A DNA stretch of 63,002 nucleotides. Source: an uncultured Collinsella sp. (GTDB taxonomy: Bacteria; Actinomycetota; Coriobacteriia; Coriobacteriales; Coriobacteriaceae). Below are positions 34,029 through 41,692 of the stretch, in pieces (position 1 is the first letter of the stretch; every line of letters begins with the position of its first letter). The stretch covers positions 1-63,002 of the forward strand of contig CABVAO010000004.1 of assembly GCA_902496335.1 (NCBI GenBank). The letters run 5' to 3'. The position numbers and the translations under genes are program-made. Below the pieces are notes generated by a model. That model had not been told where the DNA came from and did not search any database. It saw only the letters and a list, made by a program, of their open reading frames with translations.

Positions 34029-34077
34029 CGTTGGGGACAGGCTTACATGAGTGCTTCCACTCATTGGGGACAGACAT
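34029..34077 (+). repeat. REP family B, left arm
   Basis: Unit with TTGGGGACAGGCTTAC, then hairpin ATGAGTG-CTTC-CACTCAT, then TGGGGACAGACAT. It is about 92 percent identical, as reverse complement, to 35024-35072 on the other side of the second RAYT (four differences counted by eye). Confidence 0.85.
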
Positions 34078-34206
34078 CGATTTGCCATTTTGCCGTTCTG
34101 GGCCTGTTTTTGCTGCTCATTGGATATAAATAGATCACAGGCTCAGCATTTCGCGTTCCTTCTCTCCTTTTAGGTGTTGCCTGTTCAGTTTTGAAAGGAG
34201 AGATTT

Positions 34207-34983
34207 ATGCCTCGATGCGCCCGTGCCGTTTCGCTCACCGGCTATTACCACGTCTTTGACCGTGGCAACTCCAAACAGATTATTTTTGAAGATGACTCTG
34301 ACCGATATCGTTTCTTATCGGACATCTCGGACAGGTTTGCACGCCATAAAGTGGCAGTGTTGGCTTGGTGCCTTATGGACAACCACTTCCATTTGATGGT
34401 TGATGACCCATATGACAACCTTTCAAAGGCAATGCAGTGCGCACTGACGGCGTATGCTAAGTATTTCAATGGGAAAACGGGAAGAACGGGCCATCTGTTT
34501 GACAATCGCTATTCGCGTGTTGCGGTTGAGTCGGACACACAGGCGGTGCAGCTACTCGATTATATCCATCTCAATCCTGTGAAAGGTGCGATCGACTCTC
34601 TCGAAGCATACCGCTGGTCAAGCTTTAGGGCATACCAGCTGGGCTACGATCCCTTTGACATCTGTGACGCGGCCCCTATGCTCGATATTGTCGGGGGGTC
34701 TCGTCGCTATTGTGAGCATCTTAAGGAAGTTGCCGGGCGGATCTGGTCAGTTGAGATTCTTCCACGCCGACGGATCCTCGATGAGGATGCTCTTTCCGTT
34801 GCGCGCGAAGTCCTTCCGAGCATAGATCCTGCGCTGCTCAAGGCCCTGCCACGCCCCGATCGTGATGCGTGTCTGCTGAGGCTTAGGCAGGCACATCTCA
34901 CGGTCAAGCAAATTGCCCGCATCACCGGTATTGGCGCCACAAGCGTGACCAAGGCCACCACAGGCTGGAACGAGGCGGCGTGA
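34207..34983 (+). CDS. REP-associated tyrosine transposase (RAYT), second copy
   Basis: 258 residues, same architecture as the RAYT at 1144: SLTGYYHVFDRGNSKQ, HUH motif WCLMDNHFHLMV (H60, H62), LTAYAKYFNGKTGRTGHLFDNRYS, YIHLNPVKGA, YRWSSFRAYQ, and a C-terminal helix-turn-helix (LTVKQIARITGIGATSV). The two proteins are clearly paralogous but well diverged. ATG 34207 with AAAGGAGA at about 34194-34201. The gene is framed by inverted copies of REP family B, whose sequence differs from family A around the other RAYT. Inserted between adhE and rpmB; intact, no sign of decay. Confidence 0.92.
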   Translation: MPRCARAVSLTGYYHVFDRGNSKQIIFEDDSDRYRFLSDISDRFARHKVAVLAWCLMDNHFHLMVDDPYDNLSKAMQCALTAYAKYFNGKTGRTGHLFDNRYSRVAVESDTQAVQLLDYIHLNPVKGAIDSLEAYRWSSFRAYQLGYDPFDICDAAPMLDIVGGSRRYCEHLKEVAGRIWSVEILPRRRILDEDALSVAREVLPSIDPALLKALPRPDRDACLLRLRQAHLTVKQIARITGIGATSVTKATTGWNEAA

Positions 34984-35023
34984 GGCAGGTCAGGACCTGA
35001 TCATGGCGCCGCATGCGTGCGTC

Positions 35024-35072
35024 ATGTCTGTCCCCAATGCGTGAAAGCACTCATGTAAGTCTGTCCCCAATG
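35024..35072 (-). repeat. REP family B, right arm
   Basis: ATGTCTGTCCCCAATG, then GCGTG-AAAG-CACTC hairpin core, then TAAGTCTGTCCCCAATG. Inverted relative to the left arm. The pair encloses the RAYT gene exactly, with 40 bases from the stop codon to this arm. Confidence 0.85.
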
Positions 35073-35080
35073 AGTGCAAA

Positions 35081-35111
35081 AAAGGCGCCCTCCGTAGGGG
35101 AGGGCGCCTTT
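35081..35111. terminator. Bidirectional terminator between RAYT 2 and rpmB
   Basis: AAAGGCGCCCTCC (35081-35093) with GGAGGGCGCCTTT (35099-35111), perfect 13-bp stem, loop GTAGG. A- and T-runs on the two sides suit both the + strand RAYT and the - strand rpmB. Confidence 0.88.
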
Positions 35112-35179
35112 GGTAAGTTCTATATGAACGCGAGGTCTTTGACCCGGAGAGTCCGAGGTACTTGTTGGTAAGACCTTAT

Positions 35180-35368
35180 TTACGAGCGCGCAACCTTGCC
35201 GGACTTGAGGCAGGTGGAGCAAACGTTCATCTTGCGACGGTGACCATCGACGACGACGTAGACGCGCTGGATGTTGGGGCGGAACTTACGGTTGGTGACG
35301 CGGTGAGAGTGGCTGATGGAGCGACCGGCAACGGGGTGCTTACCGCAAACTTCGCAAACTTTGGACAT
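35180..35368 (-). CDS. rpmB: 50S ribosomal protein bL28 (zinc-binding form)
   Basis: 62 residues. SKVCEVCGKHPVAGRSISHSHR is the L28 signature. Cysteines at 5, 8, 50 and 53 make two CxxC pairs, the zinc-ribbon (C+) version. ATG 35368 with AAGGAGG 7 bases upstream; an in-frame ATG at 35416 lacks a site. The gene has its own promoter and is a monocistronic unit opposing pyrR. Confidence 0.97.
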   Translation of the reverse strand: MSKVCEVCGKHPVAGRSISHSHRVTNRKFRPNIQRVYVVVDGHRRKMNVCSTCLKSGKVARS

Positions 35369-35422
35369 AACTGACCCTCCTTGGGCGACAAACGAACATG
35401 TCGCGTTAACAAACAAGCCTGA

Positions 35423-35431
35423 ACTATAGCA
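35423..35431 (-). promoter_or_regulatory. Extended -10 promoter of rpmB
   Basis: On the minus strand TGC-TATAGT, an extended -10 (TGnTATAAT-like), 55 bases before the rpmB ATG. The -35 is weak, as expected for extended -10 promoters. The stretch 35432-35655 between this and the pyr promoter shows nothing else I can name. Confidence 0.55.
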
Positions 35432-35659
35432 CAGAAGTCGCTCCCTGTGCGCAATCTACACAGAGATATTCCTCTTTTGGCGATAGTGCCCACGCTACGG
35501 CCCTGGACGTAGATCCGATTTGCGTGCAGCAGAGGGGATTATGCCAGCTCGTGCGTGTGTTTTCAAGCTCGTCCCACAAATATATATAGGTTTATGGAGC
35601 ATTGGGCTCCGTTTACGGATTGCTCTGTATTTATGCTCGCAATTAAGCCCGAGGTTGGC

Positions 35660-35665
35660 TACACT
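35660..35665 (+). promoter_or_regulatory. Candidate -10 box of the pyr operon
   Basis: TACACT, about 20 bases before the first leader hairpin. No convincing -35. Transcription starting near 35672 would include all three leader hairpins. Confidence 0.4.
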
Positions 35666-35683
35666 ATCCCTTGACCATTAAAG

Positions 35684-35781
35684 GGGTACGAGATACCCAC
35701 ATGGAATTACATAGCTGCCATGCGAGCAGCCTTTCCTGTGGGTGTCTGGTCCGCTTTAAGCGGTCGGGCATCTATTTTTTT
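35684..35781 (+). promoter_or_regulatory. PyrR-type transcription attenuator in the pyr leader
   Basis: Three mutually exclusive hairpins. (1) GGGTA (35684-35688) with TACCC (35694-35698), loop CGAGA: candidate anti-antiterminator. (2) 35692-35704 with 35735-35746, about 12 bp with one bulge, enclosing a GCTGC/GCAGC hairpin: candidate antiterminator. (3) 35741-35772, core CCGCTT/AAGCGG extended outward, followed by seven T at 35775-35781: intrinsic terminator. Arms of 2 overlap both 1 and 3, as in Bacillus pyr leaders, where PyrR-UMP stabilises 1 so that 3 forms. Directly precedes pyrR. Confidence 0.75.
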
Positions 35782-35820
35782 GACTGTGTCAGCAGTCAAG
35801 ACATGTGAGGAAGGAGATCG

Positions 35821-36405
35821 ATGGGCACGACTTCCCCCAAGGCGGTCATCATGGACGAGACCGCCGTCAATCGAGCGATGACCCGCATCGCGCACGAGAT
35901 TCTCGAGCGCAACGAGGGCTGTGAAGACCTCGCTCTGGTCGGCATCGTCACGCGCGGCGACCTTCTGGCAAAGAAGCTCGCCGAGGAGATCAAGGAGATC
36001 GAGGGCGTCGACGTTCCGCTCGGCAGCCTCGACATCAGCTTCTACCGCGATGACTACGCTACCAATTTCGCTCCCGCGATCCACGCCACCAACATTCCCT
36101 TCAGCGTCGATGGCAAACGCGTCGTTTTGGTGGACGACATCCTGTACACGGGTCGTACCATCCGCGCCGCTCTAGACGCCGTCATGGACCTGGGCCGTCC
36201 GAGCCGCATTGAGCTGGCAGTCCTCGTTGACCGCGGCCACCGCGAGCTCCCCATCTCGCCGGACTTTGTCGGCAAGAACGTTCCCTCGTCGCATGAGGAG
36301 AACGTGCACCTATATATGAAGGAAGTCGACGGCCACACCGCTGTCGAGATTAACGACGTCGCGCCGGGTTCCCACGTGGGCTCCGCGCCGCTGGGAGGTG
36401 AGTAG
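35821..36405 (+). CDS. pyrR: Bifunctional pyr operon regulator/uracil phosphoribosyltransferase PyrR
   Basis: 194 residues. PRTase fold with PRPP loop VVLVDDILYTGRTIRAALDA; RxxxRIAHEI-type start (MTRIAHEILERN), VGIVTRGDLLAKKLA and LVDRGHRELPI complete the family pattern. Binds pyr leader RNA with UMP to promote termination; the leader just upstream has the matching fold. ATG 35821 with AGGAAGGAG. Its stop overlaps the pyrB start region. Confidence 0.95.
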   Translation: MGTTSPKAVIMDETAVNRAMTRIAHEILERNEGCEDLALVGIVTRGDLLAKKLAEEIKEIEGVDVPLGSLDISFYRDDYATNFAPAIHATNIPFSVDGKRVVLVDDILYTGRTIRAALDAVMDLGRPSRIELAVLVDRGHRELPISPDFVGKNVPSSHEENVHLYMKEVDGHTAVEINDVAPGSHVGSAPLGGE

Positions 36406-36409
36406 TACC

Positions 36410-37354
36410 GTGGCGTTCAACCATAAGCACCTGATCGACATTACCGAGTACTCCGAAGAGGACATCAAGCTCATCCTCGAGACCGCCAAGGCGTTCTCCG
36501 AGGTCAACGAGCGTGCCATCAAGAAGGTCCCCACGCTCAAGGGCAAGACCATCGTCAACATGTTCAACGAGCCCTCGACGCGCACCCGCAGCTCCTTCGA
36601 GCTCGCCGAGAAGCGTCTTTCGGCCGATAGCCTCAACTTTGGCGGCTCCTCGACCTCCACGGTCAAGGGCGAGAGCCTCGTCGACACCGTCGAGACCCTC
36701 AACGCCTACAAGATCGACTGCATCGTCGTGCGCGATAAGCACGCCGGTGCTCCCTACATCGTCACGCAGAACTCGCCCGCGAGCGTCATCTGCGCCGGTG
36801 ACGGCAAGCACAACCATCCCACGCAGGCCCTGCTCGACCTGTACACCATCTGGGAGCACAAGGGTGACTTCCACGGTCTGAAGGTCGCCGTCGTCGGCGA
36901 TATCGCGCACTCCCGCGTTTGCGGCTCGCTGATTCCCGCCCTTAAGATCATGGGCTGCGAGACCTACGCCGTCGCCCCCGGCACGCTGCTGCCGCCGGCG
37001 CCCGAGGTCCTGGGCTGCGACCACGTGACGAGCGACCTCGATTCCGTCCTGCCCGAGCTGGACGTTGTCTACATGCTGCGCGTGCAGCAGGAGCGCCTCG
37101 AGGGTGCCCCGTTCCCGACCATTCGCGAGTACCACAAGCTCTTCGGCCTGACCAAGGACCGTGAGAAGCTCATGAAGCCTGACGCGATCATCTGCCACCC
37201 GGGCCCCATCAACCGCGGTGTCGAGTTCGACTCCTATATGGCCGACCACCCGCAACGCTCCGTCATCCTGGAGCAGGTCTACGCCGGTATCTGCGTGCGT
37301 ATGGCTATCCTGTATCTGCTGCTTGGAGGTGCCGATAATGGCCTTGCTTCTTAA
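36410..37354 (+). CDS. pyrB: Aspartate carbamoyltransferase, catalytic chain
   Basis: 314 residues. Joins carbamoyl phosphate and aspartate. Carbamoyl-phosphate motif MFNEPSTRTRSSFELAEKRL, HPTQALLDLYTIWEH and the aspartate-side MLRVQQERLEG are visible. No pyrI regulatory gene follows, so the catalytic trimer acts alone. GTG 36410 has GGAGGTGA at 36394-36401; GTG 36398 (four residues longer) overlaps that site. Overlaps pyrC by 17 bases. Confidence 0.96.
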   Translation: MAFNHKHLIDITEYSEEDIKLILETAKAFSEVNERAIKKVPTLKGKTIVNMFNEPSTRTRSSFELAEKRLSADSLNFGGSSTSTVKGESLVDTVETLNAYKIDCIVVRDKHAGAPYIVTQNSPASVICAGDGKHNHPTQALLDLYTIWEHKGDFHGLKVAVVGDIAHSRVCGSLIPALKIMGCETYAVAPGTLLPPAPEVLGCDHVTSDLDSVLPELDVVYMLRVQQERLEGAPFPTIREYHKLFGLTKDREKLMKPDAIICHPGPINRGVEFDSYMADHPQRSVILEQVYAGICVRMAILYLLLGGADNGLAS

Positions 37355-38627
37355 GAATGCCCACGTCGTCGACCCGTCCGTCGAGCTTGACGGTGTCGTT
37401 GACGTCCTGATTGACGGCGACAAGATCGCCGAGGTCGGCGAGAATCTCGCCGTCGAGGGAGCCGAGGTCCGCGACCTTTCCGGCAAGTACCTCGTCCCTG
37501 GCCTGGTGGATATGCACGTTCACCTTCGCGAGCCCGGCTATGAGGTCAAAGAGGACATCGAGAGCGGCACCCGCGCAGCTGCCAAGGGCGGCTTTACCGG
37601 TGTGTGCGCCATGCCCAACACCGATCCCGTCACCGATAACGGCACCGTCGTGGAGTTCGTCAAGTCCCGCGCTGCCGAGGTCGGTCACTGCCGCGTCTAT
37701 CCGTCGGGCGCCATGACCCGCGGTCTTAAGGGCGAGGCCATGTCCGAGATGGGCGATATGGTCGCCCACGGCGCCGTCGCCTTCACTGACGACGGTCGTG
37801 GCGTGCAGGGCGCGGGCATGCTCCGTCGCTGCATGGACTACGGCAAGATGTTCGGCAAGGTCTTTATGAGCCACTGCCAGGACGAGGATCTGGTCGGTCA
37901 CGGTCAGATCAACGAGGGCAAGGTCTCGACCCGTCTGGCCCTCGAGGGCTGGCCGGCGGCAGGCGAGGAGCTGCAGATCGCTCGCGATATCGAGATCGCC
38001 AAGCTGACCGGTGCCAAGCTGCACATCCAGCACATCTCCACCGCTCATGGCCTGGAACTCGTGCGAGCCGGTAAGGCCGCCGGTGTCCAGGTGACCTGCG
38101 AGGCTACCCCGCACCACATGTTCCTGACCGAGAACGACCTGGACGAGACCTACAACACCTCGCTCAAGGTCAATCCGCCGCTTCGCACCGACGAGGACGC
38201 CGAGGCCATCCGTCAGGGTGTCATCGACGGTACCGTCGACGTTATCGTCACCGATCACGCTCCCCACACCCCGTGGGAGAAGGCCCGCGAGTTCGAGCTT
38301 GCGCCCTTTGGCATGATCGGCCTCGAGACCTCGCTGTCGCTTGTGCTTACCGAGCTGGTCCACACGGGCAAGATGAGCATGGCTCGCATGGTCGAGCTCA
38401 TGGCCATCAAGCCGCGTGAGATCCTGGGCCTCGACCAGGTTCAGGTCAAGGCGGGCTCTGTCGCCGACCTGACCGTGTTCGACCCCTCCGCAACCTGGAC
38501 GGTTGGCGAGGACGGTTACGAGTCGCGCGCCGAGAACTCCGGTTTTGCCGGCCGCACGCTCACCGGTCGTGCCACCGATGTGTTTGTCGGCGGTAAGCAG
38601 ACGCTTGCCGACGGCTGCATCTGCTAG
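37338..38627 (+). CDS. pyrC: Dihydroorotase (class I)
   Basis: 429 residues, the amidohydrolase TIM barrel. Metal motif DMHVHLREPG (His60, His62), GFTGVCAMPNTDPV, MSHCQDEDL, IQHISTAHG and the DHAPH segment are conserved. Closes carbamoyl-aspartate to dihydroorotate. ATG 37338 inside the pyrB end with GGAGGT at 37325-37330, so translation is coupled. Confidence 0.96.
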   Translation: MALLLKNAHVVDPSVELDGVVDVLIDGDKIAEVGENLAVEGAEVRDLSGKYLVPGLVDMHVHLREPGYEVKEDIESGTRAAAKGGFTGVCAMPNTDPVTDNGTVVEFVKSRAAEVGHCRVYPSGAMTRGLKGEAMSEMGDMVAHGAVAFTDDGRGVQGAGMLRRCMDYGKMFGKVFMSHCQDEDLVGHGQINEGKVSTRLALEGWPAAGEELQIARDIEIAKLTGAKLHIQHISTAHGLELVRAGKAAGVQVTCEATPHHMFLTENDLDETYNTSLKVNPPLRTDEDAEAIRQGVIDGTVDVIVTDHAPHTPWEKAREFELAPFGMIGLETSLSLVLTELVHTGKMSMARMVELMAIKPREILGLDQVQVKAGSVADLTVFDPSATWTVGEDGYESRAENSGFAGRTLTGRATDVFVGGKQTLADGCIC

Positions 38628-38647
38628 CATAGCCTTATCGCTTTTGT

Positions 38648-38680
38648 GCGCGGCGCCCTTGCGGTGCCGCGCTTTCTATT
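38648..38680 (+). other. Hairpin with short U-rich tail between pyrC and pyrK
   Basis: GCGCGGCGCC (38648-38657) with GGTGCCGCGC (38663-38672), one wobble, then TTTCTATT. Placed in the 92-base gap, it could partly attenuate the pyrK-pyrD-pyrF end of the operon. Confidence 0.5.
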
Positions 38681-38719
38681 CGTTTGGACCATGCAACCGC
38701 ATGGGGGATTGGAGCGTCT

Positions 38720-39511
38720 ATGCCCACACCTTCCACTGCACGCATGCACGACTTCGAGGTCGTCTCGAACCGGGAGATCGCCGACGGCATCTTCTCGCTC
38801 GTCATCTCGGCCCCCAAGCTTGCAAGTGCGCTCAAGCCCGGCCAGTTTGTGAACATTGCCGTGCCCGGCGATGCTTCCTCGCTGCTTCGCGTGCCCCTGA
38901 GCTTCTATCGCGCCGACGCCGAGGCCGGCACTGTCGAGCTGTGGTACGCCGTCGTGGGCGACGACACCCGTCGCCTGTCGCAGATGGCCCCCGGCTCCAA
39001 ATCCAACCTGTTGGGCCCTGGCGGCCGCGGCTGGCTTGTTCCCGAGGGCACCAGGAAGGCGCTGCTCGTGGCGGGCGGCATCGGTGTTCCGCCCGTGCTG
39101 TGCCTTGCCGGCAAGCTTGCCGAGCAGGGTGTGGCCGTCGACGTGTGCCTGGGTTTTGGCACCGCTTCCAAGGCCGTGGGCATCGATGAGTTCCGCGCGC
39201 TGGGCGCCACGGTCAACGTTTGCACCGACGACGGCTCCCTCGGCACGCACGGTTTTTGCACCGATCCTGCCGCCGAGCTGCTCGGCGAGGGCGGCTACGA
39301 CTACGTCGCCAGCTGCGGTCCCGCCGTCATGATGAAGAAGGTCGCCGCTGCTGCCGCCGAGGCCGGTGCGTACTGCGAGGTGTCCCTCGAGCGCATGATG
39401 AGCTGTGGCTTTGGCGCCTGCAACACCTGCAATGTCGAGACGGTCGACGGTATGAAGGGTGCTTGCATGTGCGGCCCCGTGTTCGATGCTTCCAAGGTGG
39501 TGGTCTTCTAG
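38720..39511 (+). CDS. pyrK: Dihydroorotate dehydrogenase electron-transfer subunit
   Basis: 263 residues. FAD-binding barrel and NAD-binding domain (LLVAGGIGVPPVLCLAGKL), then the [2Fe-2S] loop near the C-terminus, CGFGACNTC with CMCGPVF. With PyrD it forms the type 1B heterotetramer that passes electrons to NAD+. ATG 38720 with GGAG at 38711-38714. Ends overlapping the pyrD start. Confidence 0.95.
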   Translation: MPTPSTARMHDFEVVSNREIADGIFSLVISAPKLASALKPGQFVNIAVPGDASSLLRVPLSFYRADAEAGTVELWYAVVGDDTRRLSQMAPGSKSNLLGPGGRGWLVPEGTRKALLVAGGIGVPPVLCLAGKLAEQGVAVDVCLGFGTASKAVGIDEFRALGATVNVCTDDGSLGTHGFCTDPAAELLGEGGYDYVASCGPAVMMKKVAAAAAEAGAYCEVSLERMMSCGFGACNTCNVETVDGMKGACMCGPVFDASKVVVF

Positions 39512-40434
39512 TGGGTACCGTGAACATGGCCGTCGATTTCGGCGGCGTCAAGATGCAGAACCCCATCAACACCGCAGCCGGTACCTTTGGTTACGGTTGG
39601 CAGTTCCAGAACTTCTTTGATGTTTCCCAGCTGGGCGCCATCACCACCAAGGGTTGCGCAGCCGAGCCCTGGCCCGGCAACCCCGCGCCCCGCATGGCCG
39701 AGATCCCCGGCGGTATGATCAACTCCGTGGGCCTTCAGAACCCCGGCGTGGCCGCCTTTGCCCGCGAGTCCGGCCCGTGGCTCGAGCAACTGTCCAAGGA
39801 CGGTTGCCGGGTCATCTGTCAGGTTGCCGGCCACTCCGTTGACGAGTTTGTGCGCGCGCTCGAGATGTATGTCGAGCTATGCCCCTGGGCTGCCGGCTAC
39901 GAGATCAACGTGAGCTGCCCCAACATCGCCGCCGGCGGTGCCGCCATGGGCTCTACGCCCGAGGGCGCCTCTTCCGTTATGGCTGCCTGCCGCAAGGTGA
40001 CCGATAAGCCGCTGTTCGTGAAGATGGCGCCGGTCAACGTCGCCGAGATCGCCAAGGCCCTCGAAGCCGCCGGCGCCGACGGCCTTTCGGTCATTAACTC
40101 CATCCAGGGCATGGCCATCGACGTCCATACCCGCAAGTCCCGCGTGGCAAAGCCCAAGGGCGGCCTTTCGGGCCCGCTGTGCCACCACATCGCCGTGCGC
40201 ATGGTCTGGGAGGTCGCCCAGGCCGTCGATATCCCCATCAACGGCGTCGGCGGTGTCATGACCGGCGAGGATGCGGCCGAGTTTATCCTGGCCGGTGCCA
40301 CCTGCGTGTCGGTTGGCATGGCCAACTTCGTCGATCCGTGCGCTTCGCTCAAGATCGCGCACGAGCTCGAGGCCTGGGCCGAGTCCCAGGGCGTAAAGGA
40401 CATCAACGAGCTGGTAGGTGCTTTCGAATGCTAG
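39511..40434 (+). CDS. pyrD: Dihydroorotate dehydrogenase, type 1B catalytic subunit
   Basis: 307 residues. FMN TIM barrel: NPINTAAGTFGYG, TKGCAAEPWPGNPAPR, MINSVGLQNPG, INVSCPN, and NGVGGVMTGEDAAEFILAGA. Adjacent pyrK identifies the NAD-linked type. GTG 39511 overlaps the pyrK stop and has AAGGTGG upstream; GTG 39520 and ATG 39526 are also in frame. Confidence 0.95.
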   Translation: MGTVNMAVDFGGVKMQNPINTAAGTFGYGWQFQNFFDVSQLGAITTKGCAAEPWPGNPAPRMAEIPGGMINSVGLQNPGVAAFARESGPWLEQLSKDGCRVICQVAGHSVDEFVRALEMYVELCPWAAGYEINVSCPNIAAGGAAMGSTPEGASSVMAACRKVTDKPLFVKMAPVNVAEIAKALEAAGADGLSVINSIQGMAIDVHTRKSRVAKPKGGLSGPLCHHIAVRMVWEVAQAVDIPINGVGGVMTGEDAAEFILAGATCVSVGMANFVDPCASLKIAHELEAWAESQGVKDINELVGAFEC

Positions 40435-41144
40435 AGACCGATGCCCGCGACCGCGTAATCGTCGCCCTCGACTGCGATCGTGAGCGTGCGCTCGAGCTCG
40501 CCCACGAGCTTTCGGGCCATGCCGCTTGGCTCAAGGTGGGCATGACGCTCTATTACGCTGAGGGTCCCCAGATCGTCAAGACCTTTAAGGATCTGGGCTT
40601 TAAGGTCTTCCTCGACCTCAAGTTCCATGACATTCCGCATCAGGTTCGCGGTGCCGCCCGTTCGGCCTCGCTTGCCGGAGCCGACCTGCTTTCGGTCCAC
40701 GGCTTGGGTTCGGGCGCCATGCTCGCTGCCTGCCGCGAGGGTGCCGAGGAGGCGCGCGAGGACCGCGCCAAGCTCGTCGCCATCACCGTTCTCACGAGCA
40801 TGAATCAGGATGCCTTGAGCGAGATCGGCGTCGAGTCGCCCGTGGCCGAGGAGGCCGCCCGCCTGGCAAAGCTCGCTCAGGCCAACGGCATCGATGGCAT
40901 CGTGTGCTCGCCGATGGAGGCTCACGACATGCGTGAGCTGCTGGGTCCTGATGCCCTGATCGTGACTCCGGGTGTACGTCCGGTGGGTGCCGCCTTAGGC
41001 GACCAGTCTCGCGTGGCGACGCCTTCCCAGGCTATCGAGCGAGGCGCAAGCCACATTGTGGTGGGCCGTCCCATCACTGGTGCCGACGATCCGGTTGCCG
41101 CCTTTGACGCCATCGTCGCCGAGCTGGTCGAAAACGTCGCGTAA
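40428..41144 (+). CDS. pyrF: Orotidine 5'-phosphate decarboxylase
   Basis: 238 residues. Catalytic D-x-K-x-x-D-I-P: FLDLKFHDIPHQV; start VIVALDCD; end TPGVRPVG.ALGDQSRVATP and IVVGRPIT. Makes UMP. ATG 40428 overlaps the pyrD stop by 7 bases. pyrE and carAB are not in the window, so they must lie elsewhere. Confidence 0.96.
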   Translation: MLETDARDRVIVALDCDRERALELAHELSGHAAWLKVGMTLYYAEGPQIVKTFKDLGFKVFLDLKFHDIPHQVRGAARSASLAGADLLSVHGLGSGAMLAACREGAEEAREDRAKLVAITVLTSMNQDALSEIGVESPVAEEAARLAKLAQANGIDGIVCSPMEAHDMRELLGPDALIVTPGVRPVGAALGDQSRVATPSQAIERGASHIVVGRPITGADDPVAAFDAIVAELVENVA

Positions 41145-41189
41145 AAGATTCCCCTAAGTCACCACTTTTGGGTCTCATTAGCACAAAAT

Positions 41190-41247
41190 AGCCCCTGTGC
41201 CTGCGTAAACTTTCCCATCCTTTGTGTGGAATCGCAGGTCAGGGGCT
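41190..41247 (+). other. Long stem-loop after pyrF
   Basis: AGCCCCTGTGCCTGCG (41190-41205) with CGCAGGTCAGGGGCT (41233-41247), one internal mismatch or bulge, 27-base loop, no long T-run. Probably a weak terminator or 3' stabiliser in the 239-base pyrF-mihF gap. Confidence 0.5.
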
Positions 41248-41266
41248 TAACTTTGGGCGCAGTATA

Positions 41267-41339
41267 TTGCACTTTTTGCGGGTATCGTCTAACCTATGGA
41301 GCCGCGATTGGGCATTTTGTACGTTCTACGTGCTAAAAT
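41267..41339 (+). promoter_or_regulatory. Promoter region of mihF-gmk-rpoZ-thiI
   Basis: Two candidates: TTGCAC (41267-41272), 17-base spacer, TAACCT (41290-41295); and an extended -10 TGC-TAAAAT at 41331-41339, 45 bases before the mihF ATG. Confidence 0.5.
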
Positions 41340-41383
41340 GCCAATTATTGAATCAGATATAACCCAACTATTTGGAGGTACGA

Positions 41384-41692
41384 ATGGCACTCCCTCAGCT
41401 TACCGATGAGCAGCGCAAGCAGGCTCTTGAGAAGGCTGCTGCCGCACGTCACGCCCGCGCTGAGCTTCGCGAGCAGATCAAGAAGGGCGAGAAGTCCCTC
41501 GAGTCCGTGCTCAACTCCGATGACCCCATCGCTTCCCGCATGAAGGTTTCCACCCTCATCGAGTCTCTCCCTGGTTATGGCAAGGCCAAGGCCGCCAAGA
41601 TCATGGAGGAGCTCGGTATCTCCGCTACCCGTCGCGTCCAGGGCCTCGGCGTCCGTCAGCGCGAGCAGCTCCTCGAGCAGCTGACCAAATAA
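41384..41692 (+). CDS. mihF: Integration host factor, actinobacterial type (MihF)
   Basis: 102 residues. A nucleoid DNA-binding protein with a helix-two-turn-helix: LPGYGKAKAAKIMEELGISATRRVQGLGVRQREQLLE is the diagnostic segment. Unrelated in fold to enterobacterial IHF. The N-terminal part is a charged helix. In mycobacteria and Streptomyces it also precedes gmk, as here. ATG 41384 with GGAGGT at 41374-41379. Confidence 0.94.
   Translation: MALPQLTDEQRKQALEKAAAARHARAELREQIKKGEKSLESVLNSDDPIASRMKVSTLIESLPGYGKAKAAKIMEELGISATRRVQGLGVRQREQLLEQLTK

Noticed and set aside
34029..35072. Possible CRISPR-like spaced repeats of GGGGACAG
   Set aside because: Only two inverted units around a RAYT, no regular spacers, no cas genes.
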